From the NCBI RefSeq assembly GCF_020080835.1, contig NC_058163.1, positions 25,928,131-25,992,130 of the forward strand: DNA of 64,000 bases, given 5' to 3'. Each line of letters starts with the position of its first letter. The first letter of the stretch is position 1. The translations under genes and the position numbers were made by a program. Below, in pieces: positions 24,142-35,971 of the stretch. The stretch is from Cotesia glomerata. Lineage: Eukaryota > Arthropoda > Insecta > Hymenoptera > Braconidae. The notes beneath the pieces are model-generated. The model saw only the letters and a list, made by a program, of their open reading frames with translations, did no database searches and was not told the DNA's origin.

Positions 24142-24815
24142 ACAGGCCCACTTAGTGAGCACTACGTCACTGTGGGCTCCCCAAATTTACAATACGCACC
24201 TGACAAGCGCTCGTTCCCGCTAATTTTCACACGCTTGCGCCAATCGACCGCTCGATCACGCCACATGTATTGAATTTTACTATTGGCTATCGATGTCGAC
24301 ATCAATAGAACGAATTATTGATTGGCTATCGCTCTCGCTAGACATGCGCAATAGCCTTCTTCCCCAACTCAACGAGGAAGAAGACGGACTATTGTTATTA
24401 TCTTTCGCTTCTACGCTTTCGCTGCATCAAGTCGCCATTAGTATTTCTTTACTTTCGTTTTTTGTTAATAAACCGCATTTCGCTTATTTTATAATTTAAA
24501 TTGCTTAAATTAACCGCTAATAATTCGCTTTAATTTGTTATAGGTAAATTGTGTTAACAGTGCATTTATTTCACCGCTTTTTCAGTGCCGGCAAAGTGTT
24601 CAACCACGTGTCAACCGGCTTCGCTTTTGCAACCCACGCTGTAATTTACAAATCCGCTTTTATCTTAACAATCCGCTATTAAGAATATTAAATATTGAGT
24701 GTAATTAATGTAAATAAATTACTAGTGTTATTTTTGATAATAATTTACGCGTTTTAATTGAGATATCCAACCCTAAACCTGATCCCCGCTTTTCCGCTCT
24801 TTCTGTAATTATTCA
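24132..24815 (+). repeat. 3' LTR of the BEL/Pao element
   Basis: Identical by eye to the 5' LTR over 684 bp, ending TTCA before the ACTAT duplication. Confidence 0.95.
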
Positions 24816-25255
24816 ACTATCCTAACGAATTTCCAACAGTAATAAAAAATTTTTTCTTGAATTATGAATAAAAGGCAACAATATCATAATGAATTAGAAA
24901 AATTTCAACCTGATTCCATCATGAGTTTACGCAGATACTATTATGACTTCCGTATGAAATTATGCGTTTGTCACTATATGGATTGGTCACGAATCCCCAT
25001 GTGAGCGATCCGTGTCGATCAAATTTTATAATAAAACATTATCAAATTACTAGAAATTTTCTTTCTCCAACAAGAAAAATAAAAATTTTATATTCTAGTT
25101 AAAAAAAAATTCGTTTCCATAAGTATTTTACTTATTACAGGTTTAAAATGTATTGATATGGCTTTTGTATGAATCTCATATTAATGTCAAAAAATGAGAT
25201 TCATTGTGATATTCATTGTGAGCGTCATAATGATATCATATCATTTTTACACGGG

Positions 25256-25540
25256 CAATGCGACCGTGAAAATAAAACTAAAGTGACACGTATCTATCAT
25301 AGTATATATACTTACCTCACATAAATGTATAGAAGTCATATTCATGAGTCACCTTCTTTACTTAAAGCCACTAAATTACACTAATACAAGGATAATAATG
25401 CCGTGTTTGACAATAGAGCTATTTATAAATTAAATTTATAGAAATACGGTGAGTCACATTACACTTGACATAAAATAGATCATTAAATTTATGAATAATT
25501 TTGGTACTGATAACCTACTATGTTATTAGTAATATAATTA
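25256..25540 (-). promoter_or_regulatory. Detached upstream region of the Cys-rich pseudogene
   Basis: Colinear and similar to 3484-3760, the region upstream of the intact gene: ACTAAA, a TATATATACT box at 25301-25310 matching 3531-3540, AAGTCATA, and TACTTGAAGC/TACTTAAAGC blocks. It must once have lain directly upstream of the ATG at 15639 but is now 9.6 kb away behind the nested insertion. Confidence 0.65.
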
Positions 25541-28067
25541 ATTAATAATTAGTTATCAACAAGAAAATGGTGAAATAACGAATTAATTACCTTTCTCAAG
25601 CAACTAAATGTATAAAAACTCCTACAAAATAAAAAATCATGGATAATTGTTTAAATTTAACTTTTTTTCCAGTTACTTTAATATTTTATTTAGTCAAATT
25701 TTTCATGCATACTACGTTTATATTATATCTATAGACAGTTTTTTTTATATTTAATATTATTTTATTATTATTTATTTTAAATATAAATTATATTATAAAT
25801 ATATATACATTTTTTTTACAATTGTAAATTGACTATATTTACGATTTTTATTGGCTATCTAGTCTATTGCACAATTTTTCTCTAATTATTTATAATTTTT
25901 TGTTAGCCTGTATTCCCTCCAGACCTAAACAATTTTTCATTCTTATTTTGAATTTCTCGTTAGAGATAAATTATTATTATTTTTATTATTATATTAGAGA
26001 TAAATTATTAATTATTAATATTTTTTAATATTACACAAAATTTTAACTATGTGAGCCGAAAATTAAATTAAATTAAATTGCCCGAATTTAATTAAACAAT
26101 GCTTCCTATAACCGGAATATTACATGTGTTATTTTTAAGTCTAAAGTATTTCAATTTCCACAAAGATTTAAAATACCAATTAATTTTATTGTGAAATTAA
26201 TTAATTATTATTACTCATTTAAAAACAAAAAAAAATAAGAAACGTGTAAAAATGTTATTTTTTTTCACAAAAAACTATGCATTCAATGATCACTATCGTT
26301 AATCGCTGCTATAATTTTCCTTCCACATTTTTCATTTGTGGTGTAATGAATTAAAGTAAATAAAGTGCTTTAATGCTCGTCCCTAGTATCTCGTCCATAC
26401 ACCGGATAAATAAATCGATCCTCGGATTGATCATCGAGGAAAAAGAGGGGATAGATGACATGTCCTTTCAAGGCACCGGCAAATAAAAGCAAATGCACGC
26501 GCGAAGATTATCGCGGATTTCACATTTCTTGTGTAGATTATTTTTATAATAGAAAACATAAATATGTTTTCTTATTAACATTTTTATTATATTCTTAAGT
26601 TTTTATCCAGTGAAAAAATTTATGTTTTTATTTGTTCTAAGAGTTACTTCCTCCTATTTCTTATTGATATCACATCTTCCTTCAGATTTATATTTTTTTA
26701 TTATTCGCCGTATCTTCTACACAGAGATCCAGCCACGCTCTCAGTCTACGGCTGCACTTGTATATCTTTGTACCAATCTCTATAAGGCAACGCTTCGATT
26801 TTATCTTTTTAAATAAAATAACAAGACGATCATCCAACAGATCAGTAAGCTACACTCTACACTTGATCAATTTTCTCATCACTCGTGAATCTTTTATCAT
26901 TCGAAACTTCACTTGACACGATTGTACTTTTTTATCTCTTTAGATTTTTTATAAAAAGTATTTCACCTATAAATAATTAATTTTCTCCCTCGTCTGCTTT
27001 TGACAATTCACAATACTTCTTCCAGATTCTTTGACAAATATTCGCTTTCTTCGATACTTGTAAATTGATATTCACAGCTCTTGTACTACAAAATGTAACA
27101 GTAGACAAAATAATTGTTGATATAATTTCATTTATTGTCTCCACAACAATACATAATTAAATAAATATTTTTGTGATTATACTTACAATAAATGAATCGG
27201 TGATTGATTAGGGATACAAAAAATCATACCTAATTTTAACAGAAAGTTATTTAAGCAATTGCATTAAATCTGAATAAATTTTTATTATTTTGTGTTGATC
27301 GATCTCCATTTGTCAGCTAAGTAAATTTTTAAATGTCACAGTGTGTGGAGAAAATAATTAAACGCGAATAAATAAATAAAATGAATATTCATTGAATTAC
27401 TTTTTAAAACTTTTGGATTAAGTCTCAAGCGTATTTGCAGTCTGTTTAATCGAGTGGAGCTTCACCAAAATCTCTGACAAACAGTCATTTTATTGTACCG
27501 TCTTATTCGTCGTTGGATTATTTTTTATTGAAACAATCTGTCACTGTTGGTTTTAATTATTAAATTACTCCAAAGAGTACGTGGTGATTTAAATATACCC
27601 GACACAAGTTTTAAACATTATTGAAATTTATTATTGTATTCGCGCGATTAAAATCCATGTCTTAGCTGACAATGGTTAGAGTATTCTAAAAGAGGATTAA
27701 TATTTCATATTTTTCGATTTAAAATAATAAAATTATATAACATAAAATATGAATTGGAGTAATTTTTATGGATTTAAATAACCCTTGAGTGGTTATCATT
27801 TAAAGTAAAAGAGTGGATTTAATAAATGAATTAGTAATTTAATAGGGATTATTATGTATTAACACTCCTGAGCTCTTAAGGCGTCAAGGAGGTCCTGATA
27901 ATTATCAATTACATTTTTCCCGATAACGCTCGCGACGGAGAAACAAACTAAACCACATTTTAAATGTCACTTTTATCTCTTGCATCTTTATTATTTGAAA
28001 TGATACATTATTCCTAAATGTATTATTTATTCTAAAATAAAATTTATCAATTTTTAATTCTTATTCT
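25541..28067. other. Long AT-rich non-coding stretch
   Basis: Largely A/T with scattered GC-richer patches (26360-26520, 26700-27010) and no supported exon. A 68-codon frame at 26610-26816 has no domain, and its reading is typical of chance AT-rich frames. No repeat boundaries noticed. Confidence 0.4.
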
Positions 28068-28069
28068 TA

Positions 28070-28827
28070 CACGGAAAAAAGTAAACTGTAATATTCACTC
28101 GGATTCCGGTTAATTTTTATAGTTTCAAACAGTAAAGCGGACATTGGGGTGGCAAAAATATAAATATTACAGAACTTAATGTAGAAAGTAAAAAAGCCAC
28201 AATTTATAATTTAATATCCAAAATAAGTGATTAGTAGCTGTTATTATAATAAATAACGACTCTTTCGTCTTAAAAAATTACAGTTTCAAACAGTAAAAAT
28301 TGCCATTTCAATATAGTCGATATTATGAGGAGAAGGGGAACTCAGATAAAAGAAAAGGGGGTCTCACTCTGGGAGAATTTAACATTTGAAAAAGTAAAAA
28401 TTATACTTTTAAAATATAAATTTTACCAGTCCAAGCAAGTCAATAATTACAGTTTGATTTTTAGCGTTGCGTTTAAAATTTACCGTTTTACTTTGTAAAT
28501 ATTGACGTTGTTTGTATTAGAAGTTTACTAACTTTATTTTATACTTTTTACATATCATAAGATCATTTTTTAGATACGAAACGATAAATATCAAAGTCTG
28601 AATTATTAATTATTATACTTAAACATTTTAGACATTTACATAGCGAATATTACTGTTTGAAATAGTATTTTCTTCCATGTAAACAGTAAATTGTAACGTT
28701 TAAATAGTAAATATTACAAAGTGAATAGTAAAATCACGATTTTACTGTTTGAAATGGTAATTTTTAGCAGTTGATCATTACTTATTATAAATCGACTGTT
28801 ATTTATTACAGTTTACTTTTTTCCGTG
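28070..28827. mobile_element. 758-bp MITE (CACGGAAAAAAGTAAACTG family), TA-flanked
   Basis: Ends CACGGAAAAAAGTAAACTG and CAGTTTACTTTTTTCCGTG are inverted complements, flanked by TA (28068-28069, 28828-28829). The body is rich in AAACAGTAAA and TTTACTGTTTG dyads. A second full-length copy is at 52582-53341. No coding capacity. Confidence 0.85.
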
Positions 28828-28829
28828 TA

Positions 28830-29587
28830 CATTTTCCAAAAAAGTATAATCAATATATTGTAATATAATTTCCTCAAGGTGCATTATTCATCTTAAATAA
28901 TTTAAAAGGATGGAAGAATGTGCTCACAAAAACTATAATTTAAGTAAATTAATTTAAAATGTTAATAACGTCTAGTACATAATGTAGACTGTAGACTGTA
29001 GAAGCATAAAAAATGATGAAAATGCCGATTAAATAGTCAGGTGGTGAATTTTTTACGAGGATGATCAGTCGATTACCATTATACGCACAAGTTGTGGCAT
29101 TAATTCCCGCAGGTGGGGGACAGCAATTCTTCTTGCGATCGCGAAAGTGTACCGTGACCATAATACCAATGCTTGTAATAATACTATTATTTTTATTTTG
29201 TTCTCGTTCGTTAAATTAAATCCATAGTAAATATAAAAGTTGTCGCGACTCACGTAAATCCAACTTTACTTTACTCAATTCAACTTACCGGTAATTAGGT
29301 ATCATAATCAGCTATTTTTTTTATTTTTCATTAACTCTTATCATCAACTTTCGTTTTATCTGGAGGACTATCCATATTATATCCATATCCATACGTATTG
29401 CGACCCGACTTATTATTTCTCTCTCTCTCTTTTTTGTTCCTCAATTTATTTATTCAACTCTTACTCTTTAATGAAAAAGAGTTTCATTAGCATATTAATT
29501 CAAGGCACGGTATTTTTAATTAGGAAATTTCTTGAGCGCAAGTAAATAATTAACTTAAATAATAATAATAAAAATAAATTTATAAAT
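28830..29587. other. AT-rich DNA, no gene recognised
   Basis: No supported feature. Short frames around 28950-29250 have neither splice sites nor domains. Confidence 0.4.
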
Positions 29588-29851
29588 TTAGTGAGTCATG
29601 GTCTTGTTAAATGGAGAGTCGTATCCCTGTTGGTGAATTATTTTCTCAAGTCTCTCTTCTCTCTTAGTAGAGTTGCCTCTGATATGTATGATCTGCTCAG
29701 ACGTGTGGGGCGGCAGAGTGTTACTAAAATAAACTCCACAGTCGAATAACTTAACAGACGAGTCGACGTACGCACAATCCGGTATCAGGTGCGTATGCAG
29801 TGCGTCATCCCGATAGGATCTCGAATCGCCGCACAACAAACTACACACTGC
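29588..29851 (-). CDS. Candidate terminal coding exon, unknown protein
   Basis: A minus-strand open frame of about 86 codons, clearly GC-richer than its surroundings, ends in TAA. It begins without an ATG just after an AG (GAGCAG or GTGTAG), as a 3' exon would. The encoded peptide is hydrophilic, contains several Cys (CGDS, DCAYVD, FDCGVYF) and ends DSPFNKTMTH. I recognise no family. It could equally be a fragment of an old transposon. Confidence 0.35.
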   Translation of the reverse strand, partial: AVCSLLCGDSRSYRDDALHTHLIPDCAYVDSSVKLFDCGVYFSNTLPPHTSEQIIHIRGNSTKREERLEKIIHQQGYDSPFNKTMTH

Positions 29852-32499
29852 TCACTCCACGACGACATTTAACATTTGCAAAAATATTCCGCCTACTTTT
29901 AACCCTCTTTTATATTAACAAGACTTTTACTTTGTTGTGTCTTCTCGTACCAACAATATTACGATTAATTAAGTCCAGCTCTGATAAGCTTTTTAATTAT
30001 ATGCTTAGAAGTGTTTAATGTAATTGATAAATAAAGAAAGATTTAGATTTAAAGATAGATTCTATCAATATTTTCAAAAAATCGAGATTTTTCTGAAAAA
30101 AATAAAAAAAATAATCATTTATAAGGTCTTAAAAATGAATATCAGATTTATTATTAAAAAAAAAATTAAATAAAATATTATGTCGACGATCTAATTAGCA
30201 ATTGGTCAAACTCCTTATTTTTTAGAGGGCGAATTTTTAAAATTTTTGTGTAGCAGTAGTCTAATTATAAATTATTTGATAATTTATAATTATAAGATAT
30301 TAAATTAATTTTTAAAGTCAAAATAAATTTCAAACTAATTGTTTCTTCGTACAAATAGAAGTACGAGAATTTTTTCTAAAATGGAGTTAGACAATTTGCT
30401 AATTAGAACGTCGATGGATAAATTAGGATGCAAAAATTGATTAAAATATTTTTTTTAATTTAAATTTAAATTTTTTATTTAAAATTGGATTTTTGACAGA
30501 CTTCGGAACTAAAAATTTGAATTTCATTTTTTTTTTAAATATTAAATTTAATTATAAATATTAAATTTTTTTAAAAAATTTAATTAAAAAATAGAAATTT
30601 TCAAAATTTTTTTTCGATCGTAGCTCACTTGGTGAATTTAAGTATACAGATTAAAACCCCACCAGGTTTTTTTGTTCCAGATAAGCCAATCAGCTGATAT
30701 CATGGAAGAAATGAGGAAATGTCTTCAGACCACTATAACTTTAATTCTACTGAATGTTTTTAACTAAAAATTTAACTGTATACTCTTGACATATGTATCA
30801 ATAAATAGTAAAAAATTCAAAGCTCTATCTTTTCATTGGTCTTTTTAAAAAAAAAACCCAAAAAAATGCTCAAAATCAGGGCATCAAACCAGAAAATTCC
30901 CTTAATTAAACAATGTGAGAAAAAATTTTTTCTAACTTTGGAATTTTATTTCTCTTTGTGTAAGTAACGTATTAAAAAATGTAAGGGGAGGTCGGGGTAT
31001 AATGGCTCCCTGGGGTATAACGGCCCCCCTTCAAAATTTGGTCAAAAAATATTTTTTTTGATTTTTATCAAATTATAAATTTGATATATTTATATACTTT
31101 TGAACTAATATATTGTTTAAAGTAAATAAACTAAAAAATTATTTAAAGCTAAAGTTGGACATATTCTAAATTGTTAATTTTTCTTCTATTTTCAGCGAAA
31201 TTATTATTATTGAAAAAAAATTTTTCCTTTAAAAATTTGACTTGTGAAAAGAAAAATCTAATTTTTAATGAAAAAAAAAATTATAAAATTAAAATTAGAT
31301 ATTAAAAAAAATTTTAACAATTTTTTACATAAATTTTTGAGCCGAGAAAATTTTTGCTCCTTAAGAAAAATCAAGATTCAGACTCATGCAGCCATTCTCT
31401 ACACCGTCCTCAAAAAAATCCATACGATTCTAGTGATCGATAAATTCATAAGCAATTTTAGTGCTCAGGGCGTTAAATTATCCATTACCACATACGCATA
31501 TTTACAATTACTCGTAATTGCCGTAGATAGTGGTATCTTAACACCTGGGGCATGTCTATAGATATATCCTCGAAGTTATTCAATGGAAAAAGTGGCTTAT
31601 TAAAAGATAACAACAATATCTACCGTGAATTGACGTCGGACATCCAACAGCGCTTAGCATTATGCACAAGGAGGTAAAAAATAGAGGGGTTTTTAACTTT
31701 ATTTCCCAACAAAAATATAAATCTCTGCTAATTTTTGACCATATGTTCATGTTATGCACATGCTGCATCTACCGATCACTTTCGTATCTGCTAAATGCAA
31801 AAGTCACGCATACGCATATACATAATAATCCGGCCTCAAGGTAATACTTTAATACTTTGTTCTTGTTATAACAAAAATAAACCGCCGCGGTGATTCGCTG
31901 TTGTGATATGGCAAAAAACAAAATTAGAGCTCATTTTAAGTTAGATAATGACATCATTTTTTAAAAGTTCATCAGTTTACTTTCTCTTTATTCGAAACTT
32001 TTAGTGAATATTGTTCAATAGATATATATCAAAAGACAAAAATCTGTACTCAATAAATTGTATTATTTTTAAATTTTCATCAAAAGTTTGAAAAAAAAAA
32101 TATCTATTGGAACAAAAAAACGCATCTGGAGTTTGTTTACATTTTTTTAGCTTAGGTATAAATTGACAGGTTTCAATCCGTTCCCCTTAGCGTTACGTCG
32201 AAAATTTCATTCGGAAATCATACAGACGAATGAATCGCGTGCGTATGATTACTCGCACTCGTTATATATTAGATTATTTTTTGGTCAGGTGGCCAGCAAT
32301 TTGTGAAAGAAACAGAATTTCCGAATTATCGAATTTAAAACCAATCAAAGGTCTTTAATTTTCTTGAAAATATCGAGCTTTAGGACCGCGTTCATCGAAA
32401 AATTTTTAATTTAACGTTGCGTTGTAAATATTAAGTGCAGTTCAATAAGCATGAGTTCAAAAAAAAATCCTGGGATTGAAACTACTGCAAATAATGGGT
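29852..32499. other. AT-rich non-coding stretch
   Basis: One possible transposon end at 30990-31030, where GGGGTATAATGGCTCCC is followed by the similar GGGGTATAACGGCCCCC; no partner end was found. The 97-codon Lys/Ile/Phe-rich frame at 31268-31561 has no domain and is probably chance. Nothing else recognised. Confidence 0.4.
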
Positions 32500-32669
32500 C
32501 TCGTAACATCAAAATGAGTTTATATATTAAAAAATGTCAATAATTAAGAAATGACATTGTATTTTGTGAACTATTGACATTTTTAAATATATAAGCTCAT
32601 CCCGATGTTACACTCATCAAGACCTTTCATTTGAGTACCCACATCAATTTTTCATATATTTATGAATAT

Positions 32670-32702
<33 letters not shown>

Positions 32703-33457
32703 GAAAAATATATCAACAATGCATGTAGGTACTCATATGAAAGCTCTTGATGAATGTAACATCGGGATGAGCTTATATCTTTAAAATATATATTATATAT
32801 ATGTAAATATGACAAATATATCAAAAATGCTTGTGGGTACTTAAATGAAAGCTCTTGATAAGTATAACATCGGGATGAGCTTATATCTTTAAAAATATCA
32901 ATTATTAAGAACTGACATTGCTATTTTGTCAACTGTTAACATTTTTAAAGATATAAGCTCATCCTGAGGTTACACTCATCAAGACCTTTCATTTGAGTAC
33001 CCACATCAATTTTTCATATATTTTATATATTTATATATTATTATATATGTGTATATATGAAAAATATATCAAAAATACATGTAGGTACTCAAATGAAAGC
33101 TCTTGATGAATGTAACATTGGAATGAGCTTATATCTTTAAAATATATATTATATATATGTAAATATGACAAATATATGAAAAATGCATGTGGGTACTCAA
33201 ATGAAAGCTCTTGATGAATGTAACATCGGGATGAGCTTATATTTTTAAAATATATATTATATATATGTATACATGACAAATATATGAAAAATGCATGTGG
33301 GTACTCAAATGAAAGCTCTTGATGAGTGTTACATTGAGATGAGCTTATATCTTTAAAAATATTAATATTTAAGAAAGTACAGTGAAATTGAACAAAAGTC
33401 ATTATTTAATAAAGCAAAAATTTATTTATTTATAAATAGTGACTGCAAGGTTGTTAG
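32500..33457 (+). mobile_element. Helitron-like non-autonomous element, 5'-truncated (copy 5)
   Basis: Begins within a palindromic unit and carries four or more units, including three closely similar short repeats at 32780-33340. It ends GACTGCAAGGTTGTTAG before T, a one-base variant of the family CTAG end. The left half of the terminal hairpin is missing. The 123-codon minus-strand frame is a read-through of the repeat units. Confidence 0.7.
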
Positions 33458-35368
33458 TATAATATAATTTTGTTAAAAATTTTATAAGAATTGTGAGTCG
33501 TGTACTTTAGGATTTTCCAAACAATTTAAAAGAAATATTTTCCATCCAATCGTAATAAATAATCATGTAGTATGTAAAAGATTTTGAGTACAGTTAAGAT
33601 TTGAAAGATTTGAAGTGGTATCGGATTTGCTGGGATTCCCTCCCGGCGTGCATCAGACGCATTAGTTCGCGTCGCTCCTGCTGAGCGCAAATTAGCGCTG
33701 CGAACACGGCCCACAAAGCTGGTCCACACTCTCAGCACAAGCGCCTTCCTTTGAGAGTACTTATGACGAAGAAAGTTTGGAGAGTGTCCAGGATATAGAG
33801 GACTGACGCAGGGCTTAATGATGTTGCGCTTGTTGCTTCGCTTGTGATGAAGAGTACTATCATCAGTAAGAGCCAAGGATACGGAATAGGAGGCGAACGC
33901 TGGGATAAACGACCGCGATCAACGCAACACCGACCCGGCGAAAATTGCCGGAATATATTAACCACACAGGTGTTTCGAGGTGTAAGGCTTGCTAGACGTA
34001 CTTCCTGGCTTTTTCTTAATTGTAGAAAAATTTAATTCTATTTAATAAAATTTAAAGAAATATTTTTAATTAAAATAAAACTATCGATAAATTTTTATGT
34101 TAATTATTATTTAAAAAAATTTTTTTACTAAATATTAAAAATATATTTATTAAAAAAAAATTTTATAAAAATAAAAAAAAAATAAAATCAGCAGCAGAGA
34201 TATAAAAATATTTAAATTAACAATAAAATTATGCTTAAGAATAAAATTATCTTTAAGATCAAAAAAAAAAATGAATATTAAATATATATTTATGAACAAA
34301 AAAGTAATTATAAACATAAGTGAAGAGCAATGAATTATATAATTAACCAACAATTAAAAAAATATAAAAGTAAAAATGGATTGTAAAAATTAAAGCTGTC
34401 AGCAGTTTTGTTAAATTTATTATTTAAAAAGTCTCATCAGCGAATTAAGTTAATGTTCGTAACTGTAAATTTACAGCGGACTCTCGGCTCATTACAGTGA
34501 CGTATGGCCGACGTGGTTAAATGCTTCTGGTTACCCACCAATTTACTCTTTTATTTGTTTAACCCCCGGTGGGATTTTTACGAGCACAAGGACCAAAGTC
34601 TCCTCTAAAACAAATCCCCAGTCCTCAATGAAAAAGCGACAAATTTGTTGTTATTGCAGCCTATTAAAATAAACCCATTTATTTACAATCATAATCATCC
34701 ATATTAATTAGCCGCTGGTTATAAATATTACGATTTAATAATATTTAAAATTAGAATTCATTCGAATAATTAAATGTTGATCGGTCAATAATAAATGAAT
34801 TCATTATTTTCTACATTTAATATTAATTTATAAATATGTAAAAATAAAAAAAAAATTATTGGCGATCTACAATTGGTTTTGTCGGCGATTTAATTTTCAT
34901 TACGCCCCGCGGTGTATCTTAATCTCCTTTGTTAATTTATCGAGGCAACAATCTTACGAGAGTGATTCAACCGCCCCCGATCCTCTAAAGTTAAGTACTT
35001 GTATATAACCTCATATGTATTCTCCCAGTCCCATTAAACAGCAGGTATCGAATCATTTCGATGGTTTAATTGAGCCGTCGAATAAAGTAGACGGTGAATA
35101 AGGCTTTATGATATTACTATAACTACAAACAATTTTTTTTAAATCCTCTATTTCATTTCTTATCTTATATATTTATATCCATTTCTATTTTATTGCATCA
35201 TTTAGATTTTTTAAGGTTATTCCATTGGATGATAGGATCGCTTTATATAGACTCTTGCTATCGTTCTAGCTACTTTATGGTATTATGGGCTTCTGGTTAT
35301 TTTTTGTGGTTCGAAGAGTTGCCACTAGGTGGCGCGTGAGAAAAATATTTTCAAAAGTAGACACTCGT
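33458..35368. other. Intergenic DNA with one GC-rich island
   Basis: 33610-33980 is GC-rich with overlapping open frames on the minus strand (116 and 77 codons), and may be an untranslated exon, a promoter island or an old insertion; I cannot choose a frame. 34480-34660 and 34900-35100 are mildly GC-richer without coding pattern. The rest is A/T-rich. Confidence 0.4.
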
Positions 35369-35376
35369 CCGGTGGG

Positions 35377-35870
35377 CAGTGTTCCCATCCGTCACATAAT
35401 TTGAAGCATTATACGATCGTACATCCGACTTTGATTATGTGACGAAAAGTTACGATAAAATGTGTCTTGTACGGTAATTGTACGATAATTTTCGATATGT
35501 TTGATTTTCATTCTTATCCATGCGGGTTAACTTTCATTTATTACCTGCTCGAAGTATGCAGCACCCCGCGGGTGCCCTATCGCCCTACACAGTTTATTTT
35601 GTTATGCTAATGTTTAATAAATTAATATGAATCAATATATATAATTGATTATTTTTTTATTTGATTTCATTTCATGAAGAAACATTTTTTTTGTAAATAT
35701 TTTTCAAGAGTAAATTTATGTCCGAATTTTAAATGAAAATATTTTGGCATAAAAAAAATTTAAACTATTTAAATTTAGTCAAGAACTTTAGTTTAAAATT
35801 TTTTTCTTGTGCGTACGATAATTTGATGGCACTGTGTCGATTAGACAAGCAAAAGTTTCTGGGAACACTG
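35377..35870. mobile_element. hAT-type MITE with 8-bp target duplication
   Basis: Termini CAGTGTTCCCA and TGGGAACACTG are inverted complements of the hAT CAGTG class. The perfect 8-bp duplication CCGGTGGG flanks it (35369-35376, 35871-35878). The 494-bp body contains TACGATAATT repeats and no transposase frame. Confidence 0.9.
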
Positions 35871-35971
35871 CCGGTGGGTATCAAAATTTGGAGTTCTTTG
35901 TAACAACTTGATGTTTTTGACCATGTATGACAACATATCATCTTATTTTGATTATTTAGACATATGTAATT

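Larger units (their letters stand above)
17956..24815 (+). mobile_element. BEL/Pao LTR retrotransposon, near-complete
   Basis: Identical 684-bp LTRs (17956-18639 and 24132-24815, TG...CA) enclose gag and pol. The element is flanked by exact ACTAT (17951-17955, 24816-24820), a 5-bp duplication as made by retroviral-type integrases. The domain order is gag with zinc knuckles, aspartic protease, reverse transcriptase, RNase H, integrase and a C-terminal DUF5641-like segment; protease before RT, integrase last, and a DUF1759-type gag are typical of BEL/Pao. No envelope gene is present. Identical LTRs imply recent insertion. A one-base frame break near 23800 probably inactivates this copy. Base composition contrasts with the flanks: CGC triplets are frequent on the plus strand and rare on the other. 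Confidence 0.95.
15651..25255. mobile_element. 9.6-kb composite nested insertion with CCCGTGTAAAA ends
   Basis: Sequence colinear with the intact paralogue locus stops at 15650 and resumes at 25256. The inserted block begins CCCGTGTAAAAA and ends TTTTTACACGGG, 12-base inverted repeats. Subtracting the BEL/Pao element leaves about 2.7 kb, including a tandem repeat array and GC-rich hairpin modules, so several insertions have piled up. No target duplication is visible and about 17 bp of the expected paralogous sequence is absent at the join. The two ends could also belong to separate copies of one MITE family. Confidence 0.55.

Noticed and set aside
33526..33965. Minus-strand gene in the GC island (116 and 77 codons)
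   Set aside because: Competing overlapping frames with no domain, signal or consistent splice sites; kept only as an unassigned island.
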